Assembly: GCA_913045055.1 (NCBI GenBank)
Contig: CAJWPI010000007.1
Location: forward strand, 1-62,344
Direction: 5' to 3'
DNA: 62,344 nucleotides
From: an uncultured Gammaproteobacteria bacterium
Lineage (GTDB): Bacteria; Pseudomonadota; Gammaproteobacteria; Magnimaribacterales; Magnimaribacteraceae
Every line of letters begins with the position of its first letter. Positions within the stretch are counted from its first letter, which is position 1. This document shows positions 25,210 to 34,029 of this stretch, piece after piece. The notes under the pieces are model-generated. The model made no database searches, was not told the DNA's origin, and was given only the letters and a program-made list of their open reading frames with translations. The translations under genes and the position numbers were made by a program.

Positions 25210-26622
25210 TTAATTACCAGATCGCCAATTTCCATGAAAGCCAAATGGAATTCTGTGAGGAAGTTTTGCTGTAGCTAGCGGACCTGACTCCACATTCTGT
25301 GCATCAAGGATTAATAAATCAGATCTGTTCTCTTCACCTCTATAAGCAGTAACTATTAGGTAACCTTCTCCTTCCTCAGAATCTTCTTTTTTTGGTATAA
25401 ATACTGGTTCTCCTACAGCATCATTTTCCGAAAGTTTAAAGAACTGTTTCTTTCCTGAGGTATGATCAAAATGAGCTATAGAATTAAAACTAGTTCCTGG
25501 TATATGGTCTCCTATACCGGCAGCATAATAGCCATGTCGGTATTTCATCATTGCATATCTTTCATCTACTTTTGGAAATTCTCCCAAATCACCATCTAAA
25601 TAATTCTTTTTGATATTACTAGAATTTGACGATAGATCTATTTCCCAGCGATTTAGTTTTGCTTCAGCTTTTTTTGGGTCGCCCATACTTCCATCAGCAT
25701 GAGGAAAAAGAGGCGCTTCTTCAAACTGCATTACATCAGCTATTATTTTATTATCCTCTGTATAAGCATTCATTGGGTGAAAAACAAAACATGGATCATC
25801 TGTATACCACTTTATATCTTCAACACTACCATCTTTGGGCATTACACCTATATGTGTCCCTTTATCTGGTTCCCATGCTATAGGAGGTTTACCTTCCATA
25901 GCTCTTTGCATATCCATAGAAAGTGGGAAGATAGGAAAAATTACATGTTCTGAAGTTACCATAAAGTCATGGACCATACTTGAATAAGGAGCATCAAACT
26001 CTTCATACTTCACCAAAGAACCTTTTGCGTCTATAACGAAGTAACTCATTCTAGTACTAAAGAAGTCTCCAACGGTATAACTAAAGCCATGCATATGACC
26101 TGTCAAAGGATCTATTTTTGGATGCGCCGTCATTGGAGACAGGAGTTTATTGTCAAAGTTTTGAGAACCTTTAGATTCAAGAGAAATAGGATCTAATTCA
26201 AAAGGAAGATGCCCTTCTTCCAAAGCTAATAGCTTGCCTGCGTGGAATATTATGCTAGTGTTTGCAGTACCATCCTCGTTTTCAGGATCCCAATCAGGAT
26301 CAACATCCATGGGATTTAGAGGATTAATCAAAGACCTTCCAGATTTTCTTTCTTGTTTCCATTTAGAGGTTTGAACCCATCTGTTTTTATAAGAGACTTT
26401 TCCATTTTCGAAGTGAAAAGCATGAATCATCCCATCCCCAGCAAACCAGTGGTATTCATTCCCCATAGGAGGAAACTGCGGATCTGGACCATTTCTGTAA
26501 TAACTTCCAAAAATTTCTTTAGGTATTTCTCCTTCCACTACTAGGTCATTTAAATCACATTCCATTCTTATTGGAGCGTAATTGCCATTTAGAAAATCAT
26601 GATTAGGATATGGTTTAGTCAT
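25210..26622 (-). CDS. Carotenoid cleavage oxygenase (RPE65 family)
   Basis: A 470-residue non-heme iron dioxygenase. The four iron-binding histidines are visible: His167 (TAHPK), His218 (MVHDF), His282 (FHPMNAY) and His463 (GFHGNW). The N-terminal YYRNGPDPQFPP and WFAGDGMIHAFHFENG are hallmarks of the apocarotenoid/lignostilbene/NCED-like branch. No signal peptide is seen. The enzyme cleaves a central alkene to two aldehydes; whether the substrate is a carotenoid, an apocarotenal or a stilbene cannot be told. This is not the blh beta-carotene dioxygenase type, which has no such histidine pattern. CAGGAGA 5-6 nt before the ATG is a strong ribosome site. The reductase follows directly and DedA precedes it by 52 bp. 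Confidence 0.93.
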   Translation of the reverse strand: MTKPYPNHDFLNGNYAPIRMECDLNDLVVEGEIPKEIFGSYYRNGPDPQFPPMGNEYHWFAGDGMIHAFHFENGKVSYKNRWVQTSKWKQERKSGRSLINPLNPMDVDPDWDPENEDGTANTSIIFHAGKLLALEEGHLPFELDPISLESKGSQNFDNKLLSPMTAHPKIDPLTGHMHGFSYTVGDFFSTRMSYFVIDAKGSLVKYEEFDAPYSSMVHDFMVTSEHVIFPIFPLSMDMQRAMEGKPPIAWEPDKGTHIGVMPKDGSVEDIKWYTDDPCFVFHPMNAYTEDNKIIADVMQFEEAPLFPHADGSMGDPKKAEAKLNRWEIDLSSNSSNIKKNYLDGDLGEFPKVDERYAMMKYRHGYYAAGIGDHIPGTSFNSIAHFDHTSGKKQFFKLSENDAVGEPVFIPKKEDSEEGEGYLIVTAYRGEENRSDLLILDAQNVESGPLATAKLPHRIPFGFHGNWRSGN

Positions 26623-26674
26623 TAATTTCTCCTGTAAACACTTTCGAAAACTTATTAATTATATTTTCTAGGGT

Positions 26675-27277
26675 TTAAACTTTTTTATTAAGCCTATACC
26701 TAGAAGCTAATAATACAGCTACTGTTGCTGCAATTATACTTAATACCATAGCTATTATGTTAGTTTCACTTGAAATAGCTTTCCCAGCAAAGTAACCAGG
26801 TAATACATAAATACAAGCCCAAAAAACTCCTGAAATTAAGTCAACTAATAAAAATTTTTTTATTTGCATTCCTAAAGAGCCAGCTATTAAAGGTAATAAA
26901 GCCCTTACAGGACCTATGAAGCGTCCTATAAATATTCCTGATACACCATATAATCTAATAAATTCCCTTCCTTCTCTTAACCAGTTTGGATGTTTAAGAA
27001 AAGGCCAAGTATTATCAAGTCTACCTTTGAAATATGTTCCTATCATAAAACTCAAAACATCTGCTAAACATGCACCAAAGTAAGCTAGAAAAAGAACATA
27101 CCAAATTGGAAGTCCTAATGATCCAGCCATTCCTGAAATTAGAGCAAGTAAAGCCACTCCGGGAACTATTAATCCAATAACTGCAAAAGACTCTATAAAG
27201 GCTGCAATGAAGATAGAAGTAATTAACCATTCAGGGTTATTTTGTAACCAAAGTAATACGATAGCCGGGTCAATCAT
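26675..27277 (-). CDS. DedA-family inner-membrane protein
   Basis: About 200 residues with four or five hydrophobic segments. The DedA signature is split over FAVIGLIVPGVALL, FGACLADVLSFMIG and SGIFIGRFIGPVRALLPLIAG, the last with the conserved arginine-containing FxGRFxxxxR pattern. DedA proteins help recycle polyprenyl phosphate or phospholipids across the membrane and support proton homeostasis. The frame opens at a TTG (27289); the ATG at 27277 is preferred, although neither has a clear Shine-Dalgarno. It is divergent from proA across 48 bp. Confidence 0.88.
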   Translation of the reverse strand: MIDPAIVLLWLQNNPEWLITSIFIAAFIESFAVIGLIVPGVALLALISGMAGSLGLPIWYVLFLAYFGACLADVLSFMIGTYFKGRLDNTWPFLKHPNWLREGREFIRLYGVSGIFIGRFIGPVRALLPLIAGSLGMQIKKFLLVDLISGVFWACIYVLPGYFAGKAISSETNIIAMVLSIIAATVAVLLASRYRLNKKV

Positions 27278-27325
27278 TCTATAATGCAAAATTTTATAAG
27301 AAATAGTCCTATAGAATATTGAAAA

Positions 27326-28597
27326 ATGCTTGATAGTAAAGACATAAATAAATACGTAGAAGGTCTAGGCTCTTCATCAAAGAAAGCCAGTGAGGTTCTT
27401 GCTAGTATAAGTACAAAGGATAAAAACTCTGCTATAGGATTTATAGCTGACGAAATTAATATTAGAAAGAAAGAAATCTTAAAAGCTAACAGTCAAGACC
27501 TTGTTGAAGCTTCTAAAAAGGGAATAAGTGACTCTTTAGTTGACCGTTTAGAGCTAAACGACGAAAGAATAGACACAATCCTTCTTGGTTTATCAAGAAT
27601 CAAAGAGCTACCTGATCCTGTAGGAGAAATTACTACATTACCTCCCACCCCTTCTGGTATCAGAGTTAGTCAGATCAGAGTTCCTTTAGGAGTAATTGGA
27701 ATTATTTATGAATCAAGACCTAATGTAACTGTAGATGCATCCGCTTTATGCTTAAAAGCAGGTAATGCTTGCATACTCAAAGGAGGTGCTGAGTCTATTA
27801 AATCTAATATTGAACTAATGAAGTGTATTAAAGAGGGCTTAAGTAAAGCAGATATTCCAGAAGACTCTATAAACTTAATAGAAACTGTTAATAGAAAAGC
27901 TGTGAATTACCTTTTATCTTTAGAGGATCACATAGACCTGATAATTCCAAGAGGAGGAAAGAGCTTGGTAGAGATAATAAATAAAACTACAAACATCTCT
28001 GTTCTAAAGCATCTTGAAGGAATATGCCACGTTTTCGTAGATAAGGAAGCAGATTTAGTAAAGGCTAGAAGTATAGCTTTTAATGCAAAAACATACCGTT
28101 ATGGTATTTGTGGATCTATGGAAACTTTACTATTACATGAGACTATAGCAAATCAGTTTTTACCTGAAATATCATTAAAGTTTCAAGAAAAGGGCGTTGA
28201 ACTAAGAGGTTGTAAAAAAACATCCCAAATTGTTGATGTTAAAAGAGCTTCTCAGGAAGATTGGTCTACCGAGTACTTAGGGCCAATATTATCTATCAGG
28301 GTAGTTAAAAGTATTGATTCAGCCATTGATCATATTAATGCTTTTGGTTCATCTCATTCTGATTCTATAGTCACTGAAGACAAGGGAAGAGCTAAGCTCT
28401 TTATAAATAAAGTTGACTCCTCTTCTGTTATGCACAATTTACCAACTTGTTGGGCTGACGGCTTTGAATATGGATTGGGAGCTGAAATAGGAATTTCTAC
28501 TGATAAATTACATGCAAGAGGACCTGTTGCTTTAAAGGGATTAACTTGTCAGAAATATATAGTAGAAGGGGATGCTGAGTTAAGAGGAGTTAAATAA
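27326..28597 (+). CDS. proA: Gamma-glutamyl phosphate reductase
   Basis: A 423-residue NADPH enzyme of proline synthesis, reducing gamma-glutamyl phosphate to the semialdehyde. The catalytic cysteine is Cys262 in RYGICGSMETLL. Other landmarks are PLGVIGIIYESRPNVTVDA, IIPRGGKSLVEII and the C-terminal ADGFEYGLGAEIGISTDKLHARGPV. The length is normal. proB is not here. It heads a forward run; nadD follows after 8 bp. TAGAAT lies 8 nt before the ATG and may be another close -10 box. Confidence 0.96.
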   Translation: MLDSKDINKYVEGLGSSSKKASEVLASISTKDKNSAIGFIADEINIRKKEILKANSQDLVEASKKGISDSLVDRLELNDERIDTILLGLSRIKELPDPVGEITTLPPTPSGIRVSQIRVPLGVIGIIYESRPNVTVDASALCLKAGNACILKGGAESIKSNIELMKCIKEGLSKADIPEDSINLIETVNRKAVNYLLSLEDHIDLIIPRGGKSLVEIINKTTNISVLKHLEGICHVFVDKEADLVKARSIAFNAKTYRYGICGSMETLLLHETIANQFLPEISLKFQEKGVELRGCKKTSQIVDVKRASQEDWSTEYLGPILSIRVVKSIDSAIDHINAFGSSHSDSIVTEDKGRAKLFINKVDSSSVMHNLPTCWADGFEYGLGAEIGISTDKLHARGPVALKGLTCQKYIVEGDAELRGVK

Positions 28598-28605
28598 GGA
28601 TTTTT

Positions 28606-29268
28606 ATGCCTAATTTAGTAGGTATTTTCGGCGGAACATTTGACCCTGTGCACAATGGCCATACTGAGACAATAAGAAGTTTATTAAATCTTATAACTTT
28701 TAAAGAAATTAGAGTTATACCCAATGGTATACCCCCTCACAGACCATCTGTTATAGCCTCTACATCAGAAAGGTTACAAATGGTTTCTATGGCTTTTAAT
28801 TCCTTAAATAATATAGTTGTTGATGATAGAGAAATAAAGAGGAGAGGACCCTCTTATGCAATCGATACAGCAAAAGAAGTTATTAATTTATATGATAGCT
28901 GTTCTTCTATATGCTGGATAATGGGTACAGATGCTTTTTCTTCAATAGATTCATGGCATAGATGGGAAGAATTTTTAGATCTGGTCAATATTATAGTTAT
29001 GAGTAGACCAGATAAGACAATTGATAAAAACACTATCTCTTACAAGATTTTAAAAGAAAGACAGATAGATAATAAAGAAGATTTTATTTCTTCAAAAAAA
29101 GGAAAGGTTTTATCTATCAAAGTTAGACCAGTGAAAGTTTCTTCTTCGAAAATAAGACACAATATATTTTCAGGTAAACCCGTAGATGAGATGATATTTC
29201 AAGAAGTTGCAGGCTTTATTGAAAGAACAAAATTGTATATTGAGAAGAATGACTCCTTTAAAGATTAA
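28606..29268 (+). CDS. nadD: Nicotinate-nucleotide adenylyltransferase
   Basis: A 220-residue enzyme making nicotinic acid adenine dinucleotide from NaMN and ATP, a step in NAD synthesis. GIFGGTFDPVHNGH at the N terminus contains the HxGH-type ATP motif. MGTDAFSSIDSWHRWEE is the substrate-binding part, and VKVSSSKIRHNIFSG is the second nucleotidyltransferase motif (SSTxIR type). It is joined to rsfS by a 20-bp overlap, the common nadD-rsfS-rlmH order. Confidence 0.95.
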   Translation: MPNLVGIFGGTFDPVHNGHTETIRSLLNLITFKEIRVIPNGIPPHRPSVIASTSERLQMVSMAFNSLNNIVVDDREIKRRGPSYAIDTAKEVINLYDSCSSICWIMGTDAFSSIDSWHRWEEFLDLVNIIVMSRPDKTIDKNTISYKILKERQIDNKEDFISSKKGKVLSIKVRPVKVSSSKIRHNIFSGKPVDEMIFQEVAGFIERTKLYIEKNDSFKD

Positions 29269-29575
29269 AAACATAGTTTTTTCTAGCCTTGATGAACTAA
29301 AGGCAGAAGACCCTGTCTCAATTAATGTAAAAAAGACAAGCTCCTTTACTGATTACATGGTGATAGCTACTGGAAATTCTAATAGACACATTAAAGCAAT
29401 TAGTGACAAAGTTCTTTCAAGTTTAAAAGAAAATAAGGTTGAGCTCTTGGGGATTGAAGGACAAGGAGATGAGGGATGGATTTTGATTGATACAGGGGAT
29501 GTAGTTCTTCATCTTATGTCAGATAAAGCTAGAAATTTTTATGATTTAGAAAGCCTTTGGGATTCAGATCTTTAG
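29249..29575 (+). CDS. rsfS: Ribosomal silencing factor RsfS
   Basis: About 108 residues. RsfS binds L14 on the large subunit and keeps it from joining the small subunit in stationary phase. Conserved blocks are VKKTSSFTDYMVIATGNSNRHIKAI, then GIEGQGDEGWILIDTGDVVLHLMS, and a final FYDLESLW. The frame extends back to 29207, but the ATG at 29249 with GAGAAG just before it gives the family length. It sits between nadD (20-bp overlap) and rlmH (3 bp apart). Confidence 0.93.
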   Translation: MTPLKIKNIVFSSLDELKAEDPVSINVKKTSSFTDYMVIATGNSNRHIKAISDKVLSSLKENKVELLGIEGQGDEGWILIDTGDVVLHLMSDKARNFYDLESLWDSDL

Positions 29576-29578
29576 TTG

Positions 29579-30046
29579 ATGAATATCAAAATTATTAGCA
29601 TAGAGAAAAGAAGACCTTCTTGGGCAATAGAAGCTTTTAAAGAATATGAGAAAAGGTTTAATAATTCTGTTTTTGTAGAGTGGCAGGGATATAAGCCAAT
29701 AAGAAAAGCAGGTAATCTAAATAAAAAGGAAGTTTTAAGAAAGGAAGGAGTTAAAATTCTTTCTGGGATTAAGAAAAGAGGAATAATTATTTCTTTAGAT
29801 AGAAAAGGGGAGGTTTGGGATACAGAAAAGCTAAAGAAGGAAATGGATAAGTGGCAAATGAAATCAAAGAATCTTTTTTTCTTAATAGGCGGACCAAATG
29901 GTTTGAGCAAAGAATGTATTGAAAAGTCCGATGTGAGTTGGTCTCTTTCTGCCCTAACCTTCCCTCACTCTTTTGTTCCATTATTAGTTTTAGAGCAGAT
30001 ATATAGAGTATGGTCCATTAATCAAAAACATCCATATCATAAATAA
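29579..30046 (+). CDS. rlmH: 23S rRNA (pseudouridine1915-N3)-methyltransferase
   Basis: 155 residues, the same length as E. coli RlmH. This SPOUT-fold dimer methylates pseudouridine 1915 of helix 69. The SAM-binding knot is visible as IIISLDRKGEVWDTEKL, FLIGGPNGLSKECI and SLSALTFPHSFVPLLVLEQIYRVW, ending in the characteristic HPYHK. A TTG lies one codon upstream of the chosen ATG. It is part of the nadD-rsfS-rlmH-mrdA-rodA run, 6 bp before mrdA. Confidence 0.95.
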   Translation: MNIKIISIEKRRPSWAIEAFKEYEKRFNNSVFVEWQGYKPIRKAGNLNKKEVLRKEGVKILSGIKKRGIIISLDRKGEVWDTEKLKKEMDKWQMKSKNLFFLIGGPNGLSKECIEKSDVSWSLSALTFPHSFVPLLVLEQIYRVWSINQKHPYHK

Positions 30047-30052
30047 AAATAA

Positions 30053-31897
30053 ATGTTTGATAGCTCAGAATTTTCTAAAGAGGCAGAAAGTAAAAAAGTT
30101 CTCAAGAATAGATCATCTATTTTATTAATTATATTGCTCTTGATAGGATTTATTTCTTTAAGTCAGATTTTTAAGTTAACGATTTTTGATCAGGAAAGAT
30201 ACCTTACTGGATCCGAAGAAAATAGGATTACAATAATCCCCATCAACAACTCTAGAGGCTTAATAAAACTTAGTACTGGTGAACTCGTTGTTGAAAATGT
30301 TGTTTTTCAGAATTTGATTTTAGAACTAGGAGATGAAAAGGAGTTATTTATCATATCTTCCGTAAAGGACTTAGGAAAAACTTTAGAATTAGATACAGAA
30401 CAGATACAAAATATTATTAAGAAAATTGATTTCAATAAGAGATATAGAAAGGTAACCCTTCTTGAGAATCTTTCAAATAAGCATATAGAGAAGTATTTAT
30501 TGGATGAAAAAAAATGGCCATTTATTTCGTTACAAGCTGAACTAAGAAGGTTCTTGATTGATGGACCTTTGTTTTCTCATTTAGTTGGCTATTTAGGTTA
30601 TGCAGATTCAGAAGATGAAGAGATTAAAAATAAAGGTTTTGAAACTAATCCTTGGGTAGGTAAAACAGGATTAGAAAAAGAATATGAAGAGATATTGAGA
30701 GGATCTTTTGGATTTAAGACCGTAGAAGTTGATGTTCATGGAGAAGTAATTAGAGAAATAAGTAGAATTAAACCTTCTGAAGCAAACACTATTTATCTTT
30801 CCCTTGATAGAAATTTACAAATGTTAGCAAGAGAAGAGCTTAATGGAAGAAGGGGTGCAATTGTTGCATTAGATCCCAATAACGGCCTAATTAAGGCCTT
30901 TGTGAGTTCTCCTGATTTTGATCCTAATATCCTAAATAGAACAGAAAAAGGAAGATTTGAAGATATCGCGAAGAATGATCAAGGTCCGTTCTTTAATAGA
31001 GTAATTTCTGGCAAGTATCCTCCTGCATCCACGCTTAAGCCCTTTATTGGACTGTTGGGTTTACAAGAGGGAATTATAGAATGGCCTACCACAGTAGAAG
31101 ATCCTGGCTTTTTCCAAGTAAATGGTGAAGGAAGGAAGTACAGGGGTTGGAAAGAAGACGGACATGGTACTGTAAATTTAAAAAAAGCCATCGTTGAATC
31201 GTCTGATGTATATTTCTATGAGTTATCTACTCAAATATCAGTAGATAAGATTTCATCTTTTCTGGAGTCTTTTGGTTTTGCTTCAATTTCAGGTATAGAT
31301 ATGTTTGGTGAGGGTTTTGGCGTGTTGCCAGACAGGAAATGGAAGCTTGGAAATATTGGAGAAACTTGGTTTGTCGGAGATACAGTTAATCTCGGTATAG
31401 GACAAGGATATATAACAACTACCCCTATTCAACTGGCAGTTGCAGTTTCAGCTTTAGCAAATAAAGGTAAAGTAATTCGTCCAAGAGTTGTAGAGAGAAT
31501 CAACGATGTTTATACATCCCCTGAAGTATTAGAAGAGGTAATTTTAAGCGATAAGAGTAATTGGATAAAAATGGAAAAAGCAATGGTTGATGTTATTGAA
31601 TCTTGGCAAGGTACTGCACATAATTTATTTGTTGAAGGAGATATCAGATTAGCAGGAAAAACAGGTACCGCTCAAATAAAAAGTCTTTTTGAAGATGATT
31701 TGAGTGTAAAAGAAGAATACTCGGATATAAGGAAAGACAAAGAAAAAAGAGATCATGCTCTTTTTGTAGGTTATGGTCCAGTCCCTGATCCTCAATTAAC
31801 TGTAGTCATAGTAGTCGAGAATGGAGAATCAGCCAGCACCGTTGCGGCACCCATAGCGAAGAAGATGATTAATTTATATATAAAGTCTAGAAGTTAA
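30053..31897 (+). CDS. mrdA: Penicillin-binding protein 2
   Basis: A 614-residue class-B transpeptidase of the elongasome. It crosslinks side-wall peptidoglycan with RodA. One N-terminal membrane helix covers about 21-38. The pedestal domain is followed by the transpeptidase, with nucleophile Ser326 in STLK (326-329), SSD in IVESSDVYFYE, and KTG at 536-538. The WxGDTVNLGIGQG motif is present. The rodA ATG follows the mrdA stop without a spacer, the usual coupling. Confidence 0.96.
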   Translation: MFDSSEFSKEAESKKVLKNRSSILLIILLLIGFISLSQIFKLTIFDQERYLTGSEENRITIIPINNSRGLIKLSTGELVVENVVFQNLILELGDEKELFIISSVKDLGKTLELDTEQIQNIIKKIDFNKRYRKVTLLENLSNKHIEKYLLDEKKWPFISLQAELRRFLIDGPLFSHLVGYLGYADSEDEEIKNKGFETNPWVGKTGLEKEYEEILRGSFGFKTVEVDVHGEVIREISRIKPSEANTIYLSLDRNLQMLAREELNGRRGAIVALDPNNGLIKAFVSSPDFDPNILNRTEKGRFEDIAKNDQGPFFNRVISGKYPPASTLKPFIGLLGLQEGIIEWPTTVEDPGFFQVNGEGRKYRGWKEDGHGTVNLKKAIVESSDVYFYELSTQISVDKISSFLESFGFASISGIDMFGEGFGVLPDRKWKLGNIGETWFVGDTVNLGIGQGYITTTPIQLAVAVSALANKGKVIRPRVVERINDVYTSPEVLEEVILSDKSNWIKMEKAMVDVIESWQGTAHNLFVEGDIRLAGKTGTAQIKSLFEDDLSVKEEYSDIRKDKEKRDHALFVGYGPVPDPQLTVVIVVENGESASTVAAPIAKKMINLYIKSRS

Positions 31898-33025
31898 ATG
31901 TCTAATAGACCTTTAGATTACTCTCTTAATAAGCCGTTCAGAAGATCAAAATTTAGTGCAGGAAATCTTTTTAAAGATTTCACTCTAGTTTTATCCATTG
32001 CAGTTCTTTTAGTTTTCGGTTTTTTTATGCTTTATAGCGCCAGTGGGCAATCAGAATTTATGGTAAAGAGACAAATTATTTACTCTATATTAGGGTTAAT
32101 AATGATGTTCATAGTAGCGCAATTTCAACCAAGGTCTTATAAACCACTCTTTATGCATTTATTCTGGGTTGGCATAGCTTTATTAATCTATGTTTTAATT
32201 TTTCCTAGTCAAGATTTCTCAACTAATAGATGGATAGACCTTGGATTTATAAGCTTTCAGCCTTCAGAGGCTTTAAGGTTAATATTGCCCTTATCTGTTG
32301 CGTCTTTTTTAACTAGGAAAGAATTAAGGCCTACAATTAAAGATTGGGTTACAGTATTTTCTGCAGTATTTTTATGTTTCTTTCTAGTAGCTAAACAACC
32401 AGATTTAGGTACAGCATTGGTAGTTGCAACTGCAGGCCTACTGCCGATTTTTTTATCAGGATTTCCTTTTTCTTTTATTGCTATATCTACTCTTATTCTT
32501 ATATCTTTATACCCTTTTTATTGGGCAAGTTTAAAAGAATACCAACAACAAAGGATCTTAACTCTTTTTAATCCAGACGCTGATCCCTTAGGTACTGGAT
32601 GGAATATAGCACAATCTAAAATGGCTATAGGGTCTGGAGGTTTGTTTGGTAAGGGTTATCTAACTGGAACACAAAGTCAGTTAAATTTTATTCCTGAAAG
32701 CCATTCAGATTTCATTTTTGCTGTAATAGCTGAGGAATTAGGTTTAGTTGGTATCTTATTCTTAATCACTTTATATGCAATTATTCTTTGGAGAATTTTT
32801 ATTATCTCTTTTAATGCCGAGACTGAATTTAATAGATTAGTTGCTAGCTCTATAGGGTTCATATTTTTTATATATGTGGTTATAAATATTTCCATGGTTG
32901 TTGGTGTTCTTCCAGTTGTTGGAGTTCCTTTACCTCTTGTAAGTCAGGGTGGGACTTCATTGATTGTACATTTATTAGCATTTGGATTTGTTTTATCAAT
33001 CAAAAAGAGACAAACTTGGTCATAA
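31898..33025 (+). CDS. rodA: Peptidoglycan glycosyltransferase RodA
   Basis: A 375-residue SEDS polymerase with about ten membrane helices. Family signatures are LFGFGLFML-type helices near VFGFFMLYSASGQ, WIDLGFISFQPSEALRL, KQPDLGTALVVA, PESHSDFIFAVIAEELG and the final GVPLPLVSQGGTSL. It partners with PBP2 (mrdA, immediately upstream). The mltB ATG follows 1 bp after the stop. Confidence 0.96.
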   Translation: MSNRPLDYSLNKPFRRSKFSAGNLFKDFTLVLSIAVLLVFGFFMLYSASGQSEFMVKRQIIYSILGLIMMFIVAQFQPRSYKPLFMHLFWVGIALLIYVLIFPSQDFSTNRWIDLGFISFQPSEALRLILPLSVASFLTRKELRPTIKDWVTVFSAVFLCFFLVAKQPDLGTALVVATAGLLPIFLSGFPFSFIAISTLILISLYPFYWASLKEYQQQRILTLFNPDADPLGTGWNIAQSKMAIGSGGLFGKGYLTGTQSQLNFIPESHSDFIFAVIAEELGLVGILFLITLYAIILWRIFIISFNAETEFNRLVASSIGFIFFIYVVINISMVVGVLPVVGVPLPLVSQGGTSLIVHLLAFGFVLSIKKRQTWS

Positions 33026-33026
33026 C

Positions 33027-34016
33027 ATGATATTCGTTAGATTAATTATTTGTATTTTCTTTCTTTCTTTAGTAACTAATTTACCTTCAGAAGACAAAAA
33101 TAATTATTTAGATAACCCTGAGGTTCTAAGCTTCATTGAATTTATGCAAAAAAAGCATGGTTTTTTGAAGAAAGAGCTTACGGAGTTATTTTCGTCAGCT
33201 AGATTTCAAGAGAAAGTAATTAGAATAATGAATAGGCAGCCAGAGGGCACAATGACCTGGTATCAGTATAAGGAAATGATGGTAACTAAGGAAAGAGCAA
33301 ATTCAGGAGAATTTTTTATAAACTCCTATAGAGAAGATTTAAAAAGAGCAGAAGATATTTACGGAGTGCCTGCAGAAGTAATAGCCTCCATAATAGGCAT
33401 TGAGACTCGTTATGGAAAAATAACAGGAAACATAAGAGTTATAGATTCCTTAGCTACCCTATCTTTTAATTATCCTAGAAGAGAAAAATTTTTTCGTAAG
33501 CAACTTGAAGAGTTTATCTTATTAGGGAGAGAAGAAAGTCTAGATATAAAAAAGATTAAAGGCTCAATAGCAGGGGCTATGGGGTATGGTCAATTTATGC
33601 CTGATAGTTATAGAAAATATGCAGTAGATTTTGATTTTGATGGAAGAAGAGATATCTTAAATAATCCTATAGATGCCATTGGCAGTGTAGCAAATTTTTT
33701 GAGTAAAAAAGGTAAATGGGAGCCAAATACAGAAATAGTTCTTAAAGCAAAAGTATTAAAAAATCAATCTCCTACCTTTCCTTCTTCTTTTAAACCTCAC
33801 ATGACTGTTAGAGAGTTGAAAAAGATTGGGTTAGAACCTTTTTCTAGATTATCTAGAAATACTCTAGTTGTGCCAATAGAGTTAGAAGGAGAAAAGGGAA
33901 AAGAATATTGGCTTGGACTGAAGAACTATCATGCTTTATCAAGATATAATAGAAGCAAGCTTTATATTATGGCTGTTGCTGAGTTTAGTTACTCATTAGA
34001 GAACTTCTTTTATTAA
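33027..34016 (+). CDS. mltB: Membrane-bound lytic murein transglycosylase B
   Basis: About 329 residues, exported by an N-terminal signal peptide without a lipobox, so soluble in the periplasm. The catalytic Glu is Glu126 in IGIETRYG, followed by the MltB motif SIAGAMGYGQFMPDSYRKYAVD. It cleaves the glycan strand to form 1,6-anhydroMurNAc ends. The frame extends upstream into rodA (32982), but the ATG at 33027, one base after the rodA stop, gives a proper signal sequence. The gene is in the usual mrdA-rodA-mltB-dacA context. Confidence 0.93.
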   Translation: MIFVRLIICIFFLSLVTNLPSEDKNNYLDNPEVLSFIEFMQKKHGFLKKELTELFSSARFQEKVIRIMNRQPEGTMTWYQYKEMMVTKERANSGEFFINSYREDLKRAEDIYGVPAEVIASIIGIETRYGKITGNIRVIDSLATLSFNYPRREKFFRKQLEEFILLGREESLDIKKIKGSIAGAMGYGQFMPDSYRKYAVDFDFDGRRDILNNPIDAIGSVANFLSKKGKWEPNTEIVLKAKVLKNQSPTFPSSFKPHMTVRELKKIGLEPFSRLSRNTLVVPIELEGEKGKEYWLGLKNYHALSRYNRSKLYIMAVAEFSYSLENFFY

Positions 34017-34029
34017 GTTGTGTGGGCAC

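Noticed and set aside
25626-25953. Forward ORFs antisense to the carotenoid oxygenase
   Set aside because: Antisense to the iron-binding His282 region of a confident gene; the products are His/Tyr-rich artefacts of AT-rich complement codons.
25210-26622. Beta-carotene dioxygenase for proteorhodopsin retinal (blh)
   Set aside because: The protein is a four-histidine RPE65-family enzyme; blh is a different, membrane-embedded family, and no rhodopsin gene is present.
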